Assembly: GCF_001718415.1 (NCBI RefSeq)
Contig: NZ_CP013377.1
Span: forward strand, 1,178,001 to 1,242,000
DNA: 64,000 nt
Direction: 5' to 3'
DNA from: Burkholderia pseudomultivorans
Lineage (GTDB): Bacteria; Pseudomonadota; Gammaproteobacteria; Burkholderiales; Burkholderiaceae
Shown: positions 44,029-52,948 of the stretch, piece after piece
Layout of the letters: each line of letters begins with the position of its first letter
Position numbering within the stretch: the first letter of the stretch is position 1
Position numbers and translations under genes: made by a program
The notes under the pieces: model-generated
What the model was told of the DNA's origin: nothing
What the model saw: the letters and a program-made list of their open reading frames with translations, nothing else
The model's database searches: none

Positions 44029-45450
44029 GTGAAGCGTTACGAACAACTGGCCGACGAGCTTCACGCGCAGATCGAGCGCGGCGTGTACCGGCCCGGCGAG
44101 CGGATTCCGTCGGTGCGTCAGGCGAGCCGGCAGCAGCAGCTCAGCGTGACGACCGTGCTGCGCGCGTATCTCGTGCTGGAAAGTCGCGGCCTGATCGAAA
44201 GCCGGCCGCAGTCCGGCTATTTCGTGCGCGCGCGGACGGCGGAGCCGGCCGGGGCCGAACTGCACGCGTCGGCGCCGGCCGCCGAGCCGTCGGCGGTGGA
44301 CGTGAGCCGGCTCGTGCTGTCGACGCTGCGCTCGATCGCGCGCGACGACGCGGTGCCGCTCGGTTCGCCGTATCCCGATGCGTCGCAGTTTCCGGTGCAG
44401 AAGCTCGCGCGCTATGCACAGACAATCGGGCGCCGCCGCACGCGCTGGGGCGTGATCGACGACCTGCCGCCCGGCAACCTCGAACTGATCCGCCAGATCG
44501 CGCGCCGCTACGCGGAGCGCGGGATCGCGGTCGAGCCCGGCGAGATCGTGATGACGATCGGCGCGACCGAGGCGATCAACCTGTGCCTGCAGGCCGTCGC
44601 GAAGCCGGGCGACACGATCGCGGTCGAATCGCCGACGTTCTATGCGATGCTGCACGCGATCGAGCGGCTGGGCATGCGCGCGCTCGAAGTCGCGACGCAT
44701 CCGGTCGACGGCATCGATCTCGATGCGCTCGAACGGATCCTCGAACGCGAGCGCATCGCCGCGTGCATGGTGATGCCGAACTTCCAGAATCCGCTCGGCT
44801 TCCAGATGTCCGATGCGCGCAAGCGCGCGCTCGTCGAACTGCTCGCGAAGCATGGCGTGCCGGCGATCGAGAGCGACGTCTATCACGAGCTGCACTACGG
44901 CGAGGCGACGCCGAGCGCGCTGAAATCGTTCGACCGCGACGGGCTGGTGCTGCACTGCGCGTCGTTCACGAAGAGCCTGTCGCCGCGCTACCGGATCGGC
45001 TGGGCGATGCCGGGGCGCTATCGCGACCAGGTCGAGAAGCTGAAATTCCTGAACACGCTCGCGACGCCGGCGATCGAGCAACTGGCGATCGCGGAGTATC
45101 TGAAGCACGACGGCTACGATTTCCATCTGCGACGGATGCGCAAGCAGTATGCGCAGCAGGCGAGCCTGATGAGCGCGATGGTGCGGCGGTTCTTTCCGGA
45201 GGGCACGCGGCTGTCGCAGCCGCAGGGCGGCTACGTGCTGTGGGTCGAGCTGCCGCGGCAGGTCGACGCGATGAAGCTGTACGGGCTCGCGCTCGCGCAG
45301 CGGATCACGGTCGGGCCCGGGCACATGTTCTCGGCGAGCGGCGATTACCGGCACTTCATCCGGCTCAACTACAGCTATCCGTGGTCGCGGCAGATCGAGG
45401 ATGCGCTGAAGGTGCTGGGGCGGCTCGCGGTGGAGTGTGCGGGCGGGTGA
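44029..45450 (+). CDS. MocR-type GntR regulator with aminotransferase domain
   Basis: 473 residues from GTG 44029, which has a strong ribosome site (GGGGAGG) and begins the GntR domain (KRYEQLADELHAQIERGVYR); upstream in-frame sequence has no homology. The winged helix covers about residues 1-75; after a linker an aminotransferase class I domain follows with PLP-binding Lys315 (SFTKSLSP) and the NFQNPLGFQM and RYRIGW motifs. MocR proteins use PLP or its adducts as effector. It is divergent from the molybdoenzyme gene, its likely target along with itself. Confidence 0.93.
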   Translation: MKRYEQLADELHAQIERGVYRPGERIPSVRQASRQQQLSVTTVLRAYLVLESRGLIESRPQSGYFVRARTAEPAGAELHASAPAAEPSAVDVSRLVLSTLRSIARDDAVPLGSPYPDASQFPVQKLARYAQTIGRRRTRWGVIDDLPPGNLELIRQIARRYAERGIAVEPGEIVMTIGATEAINLCLQAVAKPGDTIAVESPTFYAMLHAIERLGMRALEVATHPVDGIDLDALERILERERIAACMVMPNFQNPLGFQMSDARKRALVELLAKHGVPAIESDVYHELHYGEATPSALKSFDRDGLVLHCASFTKSLSPRYRIGWAMPGRYRDQVEKLKFLNTLATPAIEQLAIAEYLKHDGYDFHLRRMRKQYAQQASLMSAMVRRFFPEGTRLSQPQGGYVLWVELPRQVDAMKLYGLALAQRITVGPGHMFSASGDYRHFIRLNYSYPWSRQIEDALKVLGRLAVECAGG

Positions 45451-45556
45451 GGGGGGCCGTGGCCGATGAATCGTCTTGCCCCGCCTCAACGCGATCCGCT
45501 GCGTACCCGCGCTCGATGCGGATCGTCATGCAACGCCTTCCGCACCCCGCCACGAA

Positions 45557-46816
45557 TTACTTCGCGTGCGCGCCTTGCGCCTCGAGCCGCGCCGCATCCG
45601 CACGCGGCACCGCAGCCGTCATCTGCCGCATGTCGAACCCCGACGGATGCTGGTACACGCGCAGCCCGAACTCCGGCAGCACCGCGATCAGATGGTCGAA
45701 CAGGTCGGCCTGGATGGTCTCGTAGTCGACCCACGTCGTCGTGTCGGTAAAGCAGTACAGTTCGAGCGGAATGCCCTCGGCGGTGAGCGGCAGTTGCCGC
45801 GCCATGCAGGTCATGTCGCGGCGGATCCGCGGATGCCACTGCAAATAGTTCGCGACGTACGCGCGGAACGTGCCGAGGTTCGTCAGCTGACGGCGATTGG
45901 CCGGACAATCGCCGGCGCTGCCAAGCGCGCCGTTCCATTGCGTGATCGCGTCGACCTTGTCCTCGAGGTAATCCTTCAGCAGCGTCAGGCGTTCGAGCCG
46001 TTCGATCTCGTCGTTGCCGAGAAAGCGCACGCTGGTCGCGTCGATGAACAGTGCGCGCTTGATGCGGCGGCCGCCCGCTTCGGTCATCCCGCGCCAGTTC
46101 TGGTAGCTCTCGGTGATCAGCTTCCAGGTCGGCACGGTGATGATCGTGTGATCGAAGTTCGCGACCTTGACGGTGTTCAGCGTGATGTCGATCACGGTGC
46201 CGTCCGCGCCGGCCGACGGCATCGTGATCCAGTCGCCGATCCGCAGCATGTCGTTCGACGACAGCTGCACGCCCGCCACGAGGCCGAGCAGCGTGTCCTT
46301 GAAGATCAGCATCAGCACCGCCGACATCGCGCCGATGCCCGACAGCAGCAGGCCGATCTGCTTGCCGGTCGCGTCGCCGATCACGACCAGCGCGGCGGTG
46401 ATGAACATCACGAGCTTGACGAGCTGCATCGCGCCTTTCAGCGACAGGCGCGGCTGGTCGCGCCGGCTCGCGCGGTAGGTGTGCTCCAGCGCGGACAGCG
46501 TGGCGCTGATCGTCATCGTGACGAGGAACACGATCAGCGCGAACAGCACCTTGTCGGCGGCCAGCGCGGCGGCGTCCGGAATGCCGGGCACCGCGCCGAG
46601 CCCGAGCTTGATCACGACGAACGGGACGATGCGGTTCAGCCATTTGAACGCGCCGAACTCGAACAGCGCGTCGTCGACGCGCGTGGCCGACAGCCGCGCG
46701 AGCCGCGCGACGACGCGAAACAGCAGGAAATGGACGGCCGCGGTGACGGCGCCGGCGGCGGCGAGCAGGACGAGGGTGCCGACGAGCGGCGCAAACCAGG
46801 TTTCGTGCAGGGTCAT
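45557..46816 (-). CDS. MscS-family mechanosensitive channel (YbdG-like)
   Basis: 419 residues with five hydrophobic segments, then the MscS pore helix and beta domain: GKQIGLLLSGIGAMSAVLML followed by FKDTLLGLVAGVQLSSNDMLRIGDWI, and a cytoplasmic alpha/beta part containing IITVPTWKLITESYQNWRGM. The extended soluble domain with KRALFIDATSVRFL is typical of the YbdG/YnaI-like type. It releases solutes upon hypo-osmotic shock. ATG 46816 was chosen because it immediately precedes the first membrane helix; an upstream extension has no homology. Confidence 0.92.
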   Translation of the reverse strand: MTLHETWFAPLVGTLVLLAAAGAVTAAVHFLLFRVVARLARLSATRVDDALFEFGAFKWLNRIVPFVVIKLGLGAVPGIPDAAALAADKVLFALIVFLVTMTISATLSALEHTYRASRRDQPRLSLKGAMQLVKLVMFITAALVVIGDATGKQIGLLLSGIGAMSAVLMLIFKDTLLGLVAGVQLSSNDMLRIGDWITMPSAGADGTVIDITLNTVKVANFDHTIITVPTWKLITESYQNWRGMTEAGGRRIKRALFIDATSVRFLGNDEIERLERLTLLKDYLEDKVDAITQWNGALGSAGDCPANRRQLTNLGTFRAYVANYLQWHPRIRRDMTCMARQLPLTAEGIPLELYCFTDTTTWVDYETIQADLFDHLIAVLPEFGLRVYQHPSGFDMRQMTAAVPRADAARLEAQGAHAK

Positions 46817-47025
46817 AAGGGCAGGCGGGATCCTTCTTGTGCGTTGAATCGGCGCCGCGATGCGGCGCGTGCCCGATGAAGGGCATCTGAAAGGGACCAC
46901 GATTGTGCCATCGGGTTCCGGGTGCGTGCAGCGACGTCGGGCCGGCCGCGATGGACGGCCGCACTTGCCATCCGATGCCTGCCCGGGGCACGATGCGCGA
47001 ACGACTTCGCCGCTCTTCACCACGC

Positions 47026-48744
47026 ATGCCCGATTCCAGTACCCGCCCGTCGCCAGGCATACGCCTGCTGAAAGGGATTCTCCCGGTCCGCCGCGCGGCG
47101 GCGATTCGCGACATCTTTGCGGGCTTCTCTCTCGCGTCGATGGACATTCCGCAAGTGCTCGGCTATGCGCGCATTGCCGGGATGCCGGCCGTCACGGGCC
47201 TTTACACGGTGTTCCTGCCGCTCGTTGCGTTCGCCGTGTTCGGCGCGTCGCGTCACCTGGTGGTCGCCGCCGATTCGGCGACCGCGACCATTTTCGCGAG
47301 CCGCCTGTCGTCGATGGCGCCGGCCGGCAGCGCCGACTATGCGGCGCTGGCCGGCATGGTCGCACTGCTGACCGCCGCGATGCTGCTGCTCGCGCGCCTC
47401 TTCAAGCTCGGCTTTCTTGCCGATTTCCTGTCGCGCACGGTGCTGGTGGGGTTTCTCGCGGGCGTCGGCGTACAGGTGTCGATCGCGATGCTCGGCGACA
47501 TGCTCGGGCTGGCCGTGCCGTATCCGGCTTCGCGCAGCGTCGCGCAATTCGACTATGTCGTCACGCATCTCGCGCAGCTGCATCGGCCGACCTTCGCGCT
47601 CGCCGCGCTCGTGGTCGTCGCGATCCTCGCCTGCAAGCGCTTCGTGCCGCGCTTTCCGATGCCGATGATCGCGGTCGCGGGCAGCATCGCGGCGAGCCAT
47701 GCATTCGGCTTTTCCGCGCACGGCATTGCCGTGCTCGGCCCCGTCGCGGGCGGGCTGCCGCCGTTGCGCTGGCCGTCCGTCACGTGGCAGCAGTTTCTCG
47801 ATCTGGTGCCGGTCGCCGCGTCGTGCTTCGTGATGATCATTGCGCAAAGCGCGGCGGCGGCGCGCGTGTTCGCGCAGCAGTACGGCGAGGACGTCGACAC
47901 CAATGCCGACATCCTCGGGCTCGCGGCCGCGAATGCGGCGGCCGCGGTCGGCGGCGCGTTCGTCGTCAACGGCAGCCCGACGCAGACCGCGATGGCCGAC
48001 GGCGCGGGCGTGCGCAGCCAGGTCGGACATCTCGCGTTCGCGGCCGTCGTGGCGATCGTGCTGCTGTTCCTGAGCCCGATGCTGCAGTATCTGCCGCACG
48101 CGGTGCTGGCCGGCATCGTGTTGACGATCGCGCTGGGGCTGATCAACGTGCGCAGCCTCGCCGCGATCCGTAGCGAAAGCCCCGGCGAATTCACGCTCGC
48201 ACTCGTGACGGCCACGGCCGTCGTGACGGTCGGCGTCGAGCACGGCATTCTGCTCGCGGTCGCGCTGTCGCTGATGCGGCATGTGCGCCACAGCTACCAG
48301 CCGCATACGATGGTGCTCGAGCCCGCCGCCGGCAACGGACGCTGGCTGCCGGTGCCCGCGCGGCCCGGCGCGATGACCGCGCCCGGGCTGATCGTCTACC
48401 GGTTCGGCTCCGACCTGTTCTTCGCGAACGACCACCGGTTTGCGGCCGAGGTCAGCGAACTCGTCGACGCGGCGCCGGAACCGCTGCGCTGGTTCATCGT
48501 CGACGCGGGCGCAATCACCGATCTCGACTATTCGGCCGCGCGGACGCTGACCGATCTCGTCCGCGGCCTGCATGCGCGGCGCATCGGCGTGCTGTTCGGG
48601 CGCGTCAACCGCTACCTGCATGCGGACATGGATCGTCACCGCATCACCGACGTCGTCGGCGCATCGTGCATCTTCCCGACGCTGCACCAGGCGCTGGAGG
48701 CTGCCGGCGTGAAGTCCGCGCCGCAGGAGCCGGGCGTCGTGTAG
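47026..48744 (+). CDS. SulP-family anion transporter with STAS domain
   Basis: 572 residues if started at 47026; ATG 46993 in the same frame is also possible, and neither has a strong ribosome site. The SulP membrane domain (GFSLASMDIPQVLGYARIAG is the family signature on TM1) spans about residues 25-420, with the C-terminal STAS domain at about 440-560 (VDAGAITDLDYSAARTLTDL). These transporters import sulfate, bicarbonate or dicarboxylates; the substrate cannot be read here. It is divergent from the MscS gene and converges with an MFS exporter gene. Confidence 0.92.
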   Translation: MPDSSTRPSPGIRLLKGILPVRRAAAIRDIFAGFSLASMDIPQVLGYARIAGMPAVTGLYTVFLPLVAFAVFGASRHLVVAADSATATIFASRLSSMAPAGSADYAALAGMVALLTAAMLLLARLFKLGFLADFLSRTVLVGFLAGVGVQVSIAMLGDMLGLAVPYPASRSVAQFDYVVTHLAQLHRPTFALAALVVVAILACKRFVPRFPMPMIAVAGSIAASHAFGFSAHGIAVLGPVAGGLPPLRWPSVTWQQFLDLVPVAASCFVMIIAQSAAAARVFAQQYGEDVDTNADILGLAAANAAAAVGGAFVVNGSPTQTAMADGAGVRSQVGHLAFAAVVAIVLLFLSPMLQYLPHAVLAGIVLTIALGLINVRSLAAIRSESPGEFTLALVTATAVVTVGVEHGILLAVALSLMRHVRHSYQPHTMVLEPAAGNGRWLPVPARPGAMTAPGLIVYRFGSDLFFANDHRFAAEVSELVDAAPEPLRWFIVDAGAITDLDYSAARTLTDLVRGLHARRIGVLFGRVNRYLHADMDRHRITDVVGASCIFPTLHQALEAAGVKSAPQEPGVV

Positions 48745-48832
48745 CGCGTAGCGGCGCTAGGCGGCCGCGCGCAGGCGCGCGAAGCCGTTGCGCAGGTGAC
48801 GGGCCAGTTCGGTTGCGGCGCGGCCGGCGCGT

Positions 48833-50287
48833 TCAGCGCGAGCCGCTTGACGCCGGTGCCGCGCGACGCCCGCCCGCGCCGGCCGACCACAACGGCAAGC
48901 GAAGCGCGGTAACGAAACTCGACGCGTGCAGCATGCACAGCAGGCCGAACGCCCAGGCATAAGCGGTCCCGTGCGCGCTGCCGCCCGCTGCGTGATCGGC
49001 CTGCAGCCGCCATGCGAGAAACAGCGTGCAGAGCGTCGTAAACGTCGGGCCGCCGAGGCGCTGCACGATATTGAGCGACGTGGTCGCCATCGGCAGGTCG
49101 CGGCGTTCGACCGATGCATAAGCGGCGGTAATCGACGGTGCGCCGATCTCGCTCTGTCCCATCCCGCGCAGGAACAGCGCGGGCACCAGCACGACGGGAT
49201 CGTAGCCGTGCAGCGCCAGATACGCGAACGGCAGCGTCGCGACCAGCGCGAGCAGCGCGCCGGCGGCAGCGACCCGCCGCACGCCGAAGCGGCCCGTCAG
49301 CGCGCCCATCGACGGATAGGTGACGAGCATGCCGAGGCCCATCGGCGCGAGCAGCCAGCCCATCTCGCCGGGCGAGCGGCCGCACGCCTGGATCAGGAAC
49401 ACCGGGATCAGCATCTGGCCGGCGAACAGCGCACCGTTCGACAGGAACTGCGTCGAGGCCGCCGCGCCGAACACCTTGCGGCGAAACAGCGCGAGATCGA
49501 GCAGCGCCCGATCGCCCTTGCGCGTTTCGACGCGCAGGAAAGTCGCCAGCAGCAGCGCCGCGCCTGCGAGCGCCGCGATGCCGGACGCCTTGTCGATGCG
49601 CTCGACGCCGTACAGGAACAGCACGAGCCCAGGCGACAACAGCGACAGCCCGATCCAGTCGAGCTCGCGCCGCTGCGTCTCTTCGCGATCGCCGGGCAGG
49701 AACCAGGCGGCCAGCGCGAGCGCCAGAACGCCGACCGGCAGGTTTACGAGAAACAGCCAGCGCCACGACGTGTGCTGGAGGATCGCGCCGGCGACGACCG
49801 GACCGAGGATCGGCGCGAGCAGCACGGGCACGGCCGCGTAGCCGATCACGCGCGCCATCTGCTGGCCCGCGACGCGCGCGATCATCATCTGCGCCATCGG
49901 CGCGAGCAGTCCGCCGCTCATGCCCTGCAACACGCGAAATGCAATCAGCGACGGCGCGGACCACGCGAGCCCGCACAGCGCGGACGTCAGCGTGAACGCG
50001 GAGAAACACCACAGGTACAGCGCCTTCGCGCCGATCCGGTCGACGAGCCAGCCGCTCAGCGGCAGCACCAGCGTGAGCGCGAGCAGGTAGCCGCTCGTCA
50101 CCCACTGGATCGTCGAGAGGCTCGTGTGCAGATCCGTCGCGAGGCTCGACAGCGACACGTTGACGATCGTCGCGTCGAGCTGCGACAGCAGCGAGCCGAG
50201 CATCGCGACCGCGCTGACCTTCCAGATCGACGGGTCGAGCCGGCCCATCGCGCGGGCCGGTGCGGGTCGCGAACGTTCGTCGCTCAC
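48833..50287 (-). CDS. DHA2-family (EmrB/QacA) MFS multidrug exporter
   Basis: 484 residues with about 14 membrane segments and DHA2 motifs (LSQLDATIVNVSLSSLATDL, SGWLVDRIGAKALYLW). It starts within the stop codon of the isochorismatase-like gene (ATGA overlap 50284-50287), so the two are translationally coupled and lie in one operon behind a MarR gene. This order is typical for an inducible exporter of a phenolic or antimicrobial compound. Confidence 0.93.
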   Translation of the reverse strand: MSDERSRPAPARAMGRLDPSIWKVSAVAMLGSLLSQLDATIVNVSLSSLATDLHTSLSTIQWVTSGYLLALTLVLPLSGWLVDRIGAKALYLWCFSAFTLTSALCGLAWSAPSLIAFRVLQGMSGGLLAPMAQMMIARVAGQQMARVIGYAAVPVLLAPILGPVVAGAILQHTSWRWLFLVNLPVGVLALALAAWFLPGDREETQRRELDWIGLSLLSPGLVLFLYGVERIDKASGIAALAGAALLLATFLRVETRKGDRALLDLALFRRKVFGAAASTQFLSNGALFAGQMLIPVFLIQACGRSPGEMGWLLAPMGLGMLVTYPSMGALTGRFGVRRVAAAGALLALVATLPFAYLALHGYDPVVLVPALFLRGMGQSEIGAPSITAAYASVERRDLPMATTSLNIVQRLGGPTFTTLCTLFLAWRLQADHAAGGSAHGTAYAWAFGLLCMLHASSFVTALRLPLWSAGAGGRRAAPASSGSR

Positions 50288-50847
50288 GCGCCGCGCCGGT
50301 CGAGCAGCGCGACGATGTCCCCCGCCGAACCCGTCTCGCCGAGGCGCGGGAACACGCGCTCGACGCTGTTCGCGTGGGCGTCCGCGTTGAGGTCGGTCAT
50401 CGCATCGACGGCGAGCGTCACGTTGTAGCCGAGTTCGTGCGCGTGCCGCGCGGTCGATTCGACGCCGATGCTCGTCGCGACGCCGGCCAGCACGATCTGC
50501 GTGACGCCGGCCGCCTTCAGGTGTGCGTCGAGATCGGTGCCGGTGAATGCGCCCCAGGTCTTTTTCGTGACCAGATGGTCGCCGGGCTGCTGGCCCAGTT
50601 CGGCGATGAGTTCGGTCCAGTCGGGCGGCAGCGCGTCGAGGCGAACCGACTGCTGCGTGCGGCCCGGTGCGCCGCCCGCGACGTTGACGAGCACGACCGG
50701 CAGGTCGCGGCTGCGGAATGCGTCGAGCAGTTCGCGGGTGCGCTCGATCACGCCGCCGACCGGATGCGTGGTGGGCAGTGCGACGATGCCTTTCTGCAGG
50801 TCGATGACGACCAGCGCCGTATTCGTGTCGAGACGGGTTGCGCTCAT
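50284..50847 (-). CDS. isochorismatase-fold hydrolase with Cys-to-Gly active site
   Basis: 187 residues of the cysteine-hydrolase/isochorismatase superfamily. Asp16 (VVIDLQKG) and Lys95/96 (TKKTWGAF) of the catalytic triad are present, but the nucleophile position in GVATSIGVESTAR is Gly128 instead of Cys. Amidases of this fold need the Cys, whereas vinyl-ether hydrolases such as isochorismatase (EntB, PhzD) do not. The protein is thus more likely an isochorismatase-like hydrolase or a non-amidase. It is the middle gene of the MarR-hydrolase-MFS operon. Confidence 0.9.
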   Translation of the reverse strand: MSATRLDTNTALVVIDLQKGIVALPTTHPVGGVIERTRELLDAFRSRDLPVVLVNVAGGAPGRTQQSVRLDALPPDWTELIAELGQQPGDHLVTKKTWGAFTGTDLDAHLKAAGVTQIVLAGVATSIGVESTARHAHELGYNVTLAVDAMTDLNADAHANSVERVFPRLGETGSAGDIVALLDRRGA

Positions 50848-50923
50848 GATGGGGACTCCATGGAAGGGACGGTGGACGGGAAGGGCGCGCGCACGGATGC
50901 GGCGGCGTTGCGGCGCGCCGGAC

Positions 50924-51367
50924 TCACTTGTCGCCGATTCGCCGGATCAGCGGGATCGCGGCGGCGAGCGTGCGGATTTCTTCGGGATCGAGCTTCTCGA
51001 TCGCGGCGCCGAGCCAGCGGTGCTTCGCGGCGCTGCGCTTGCGGCGCGCCTCGAGGCCGGCCGCGGTCAGCAGGAACAGGATCTGGCGACCGTCGGTCGG
51101 ATGCGGCTCGCGCTCGACGAGACCTTCCTCTTCGAGGCTCGCGAGGATCGCCTTCATCGATTGCGGCTTCATCGACTCGGCGCGGGCGAGATCGGCGGTC
51201 GTCATCGGGCCGTTCGATTCGAGCCGCGCGAGCGCGCTCGTCTGCGACATGCCGAGCCCGTCGGACGCGACTTCGGAGCGCAGCCGGCGGATCAGTTGGC
51301 CGACGGCGAGGGCCAGGTCGGTGGCGACGGCGTCGGCGGCGAGGTTCGGTTTGCGGGCGGCGTTCAT
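50924..51367 (-). CDS. MarR-family transcriptional regulator
   Basis: 147 residues. A winged helix-turn-helix with the MarR pattern (MTTADLARAESMKPQSMKAI, then LEEEGLVEREPHPTDGRQIL) is flanked by dimerisation helices. MarR proteins usually repress their own operon until they bind a phenolic or other ligand. A 28-bp perfect palindrome lies 20 bp upstream of its start (51387-51414), and the hydrolase and exporter genes follow 76 bp downstream on the same strand. Confidence 0.94.
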   Translation of the reverse strand: MNAARKPNLAADAVATDLALAVGQLIRRLRSEVASDGLGMSQTSALARLESNGPMTTADLARAESMKPQSMKAILASLEEEGLVEREPHPTDGRQILFLLTAAGLEARRKRSAAKHRWLGAAIEKLDPEEIRTLAAAIPLIRRIGDK

Positions 51368-51386
51368 GGAGCGGATCTTAGGATAA

Positions 51387-51414
51387 GACAGTTAAACTTG
51401 CAAGTTTAACTGTC
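51387..51414. promoter_or_regulatory. 28-bp perfect palindrome, MarR operator
   Basis: Each arm is GACAGTTAAACTTG (51387-51400) with its exact complement at 51401-51414, no spacer. It is AT-rich in a GC-rich context and lies 20 bp upstream of the MarR start, where it would overlap the promoter. The size and symmetry fit MarR dimer operators. Confidence 0.85.
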
Positions 51415-51563
51415 GAGTTGGGTGGCGGAGACGGATGCGTTTCGCCACGAAAGCATGGGGTGGACAGGCCGGCTCAGCGATTGAATCGGTCGGGGCGACG
51501 GGCGGCGGACAGACGCCGACCCGTCGACGATTGCAGCGGCAGCGGGCGGCGCGCGCGTCGCGT

Positions 51564-51812
51564 TCAGCAGGATTCGCTGCCGCGATCGGGCGGCGCGAGC
51601 GGCACGACCTCGCTGTTTCTCGGCGTGGCGGCTTCATGCAGCAAGTCGCCGAGATACTGCGCGAGTTCTTCGGCGGCGAGCGTGGACGGGATATGCAGGT
51701 CGGCCGGCCGCCGCTTGCCTTCGACGCCGAGATCGAACACGGCCCAGCGGTCGTTTCGGCGGACGACGGCGAGACGGCGTCCGAATGCGTTGAAGCGGTA
51801 TTCGTCCGGCAT
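51564..51812 (-). CDS. conserved hypothetical protein (82 residues)
   Basis: Starts MPDEYRFNAFGRRLAVVRRN and continues DRWAVFDLGVEGKRRPADLH, then IPSTLAAEELAQYLGDLLHE. The N-terminal half looks like a small beta-sheet, the C-terminal half an amphipathic helix ending in ATPRNSEVVPL. I recognise it as a small protein recurrent in Burkholderia (DUF7661-like, from memory) without known function. It begins 41 bp after the D,D-endopeptidase gene on the same strand, so it may be co-transcribed with it. Confidence 0.75.
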   Translation of the reverse strand: MPDEYRFNAFGRRLAVVRRNDRWAVFDLGVEGKRRPADLHIPSTLAAEELAQYLGDLLHEAATPRNSEVVPLAPPDRGSESC

Positions 51813-51853
51813 CGCATTGCTCCCGAAGATGAATGTGCCGGCCGTCTGCGCGC

Positions 51854-52948
51854 TTACTGGATCGAGCAGGCCAGCCAGCGATGTATCTTGATCGCATCGC
51901 TCGAGACGCCGGCGCGCGTCGGTGCGCCGAGCAGCACGACGGTCGTGCGGCGACCCTTCACGCGCATGCGCATCACGACGCCGTGACCCGATTCGTTGAT
52001 GAAGCCGGTTTTCTGCAGGCGGATCGGCAGGCGGCGATAGCGGACCAGCGGATCGGAATTCACATACAGCAGCTCGCCGTCGCCGGGGCGCACGGTGGTG
52101 GACGTGTCGGTCGAGAAGTAGCGGATCAGCGGATCCTGGGCGGCCGCGCCGACGAGCCGCGCGAGATCCTCGGCCGTCGACACGTTGTGCGGCGACAGCC
52201 CGGTCGGCTCCCTGAAATGCGTGTGGCGCATGCCGAGCCGGCGTGCCTCGCGATTCATCGCCTTGACGAACGCGGTGCGGCCGCCCGGATAGTCGCGGCT
52301 CAGCGCGGCGGCCGCGCGATTCTCCGACGACATCAGCGCGATATGGAACATGTCGCGGCGCGACAGTTCCGAGCCGACCTGCAGGCGCGAACCGGTGAAC
52401 TTGATCGTGTCGCGATCGTGCGCGGTGACGCGCAGCACGCCGTTCAGCGGCCGATCGGCATCGCGCGCGACGACCGCCGTCATCAGTTTCGAGATCGATG
52501 CGATCGGCCGCACCGTGCGCGAGTTCCGGGCCAGCAGCGGCGTGCCGGAATCGACGTCGAGCACGTAAGTGGCGCGCGAATGGAGCGACCTGACCGCACG
52601 CGGGTTGTAGCCGCAGCTCGCGAGCAGGCGCGGTTTCGTGGCGGGATGGGGGCGGGCCGCCGTCGTGCGCTTCGCGCGACGCTGCTGCGGCGCCGGCGCC
52701 GCGTGGCGCTTGACGGCATGGTGCTTCACGCGCGGGCGGCGATGCTTGACGGCTTTTTTCTTGCGCTGGGCAGGCTTTTTCTTGACGGTTTTCTTGGCCG
52801 CCTTCGCATGCGGCTCGGCATGCGCGGCGCGCTGGGGCGGGTGGCGTTGCGCGGACGATGCATTCGTCGCGAACGCGAGCATCAGGATCGACAACGCGAC
52901 GAGCAGGGTGGTCCGGGCGAGAGTCAGGCGCGCGATGAGGCCGGTCAA
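51854..52948 (-). CDS. pbpG: D-alanyl-D-alanine endopeptidase, S11 family (PbpG/PBP7-like)
   Basis: 364 residues with a signal peptide or anchor (about 1-33). The penicillin-binding active-site motifs are SISK (Ser151, Lys154), SSEN (Ser208, Asn210) and KTG (313-315), in the spacing of PBP7. It cleaves D-Ala-mDAP cross-links in peptidoglycan. Unusual is the stretch of about 70 residues between the signal and the domain (35-105), extremely rich in Lys, Arg, His, Ala and Pro (for example KKTVKKKPAQRKKK). Such a basic linker could bind anionic wall polymers or DNA-like polyanions; this is inference. Confidence 0.93.
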   Translation of the reverse strand: MTGLIARLTLARTTLLVALSILMLAFATNASSAQRHPPQRAAHAEPHAKAAKKTVKKKPAQRKKKAVKHRRPRVKHHAVKRHAAPAPQQRRAKRTTAARPHPATKPRLLASCGYNPRAVRSLHSRATYVLDVDSGTPLLARNSRTVRPIASISKLMTAVVARDADRPLNGVLRVTAHDRDTIKFTGSRLQVGSELSRRDMFHIALMSSENRAAAALSRDYPGGRTAFVKAMNREARRLGMRHTHFREPTGLSPHNVSTAEDLARLVGAAAQDPLIRYFSTDTSTTVRPGDGELLYVNSDPLVRYRRLPIRLQKTGFINESGHGVVMRMRVKGRRTTVVLLGAPTRAGVSSDAIKIHRWLACSIQ

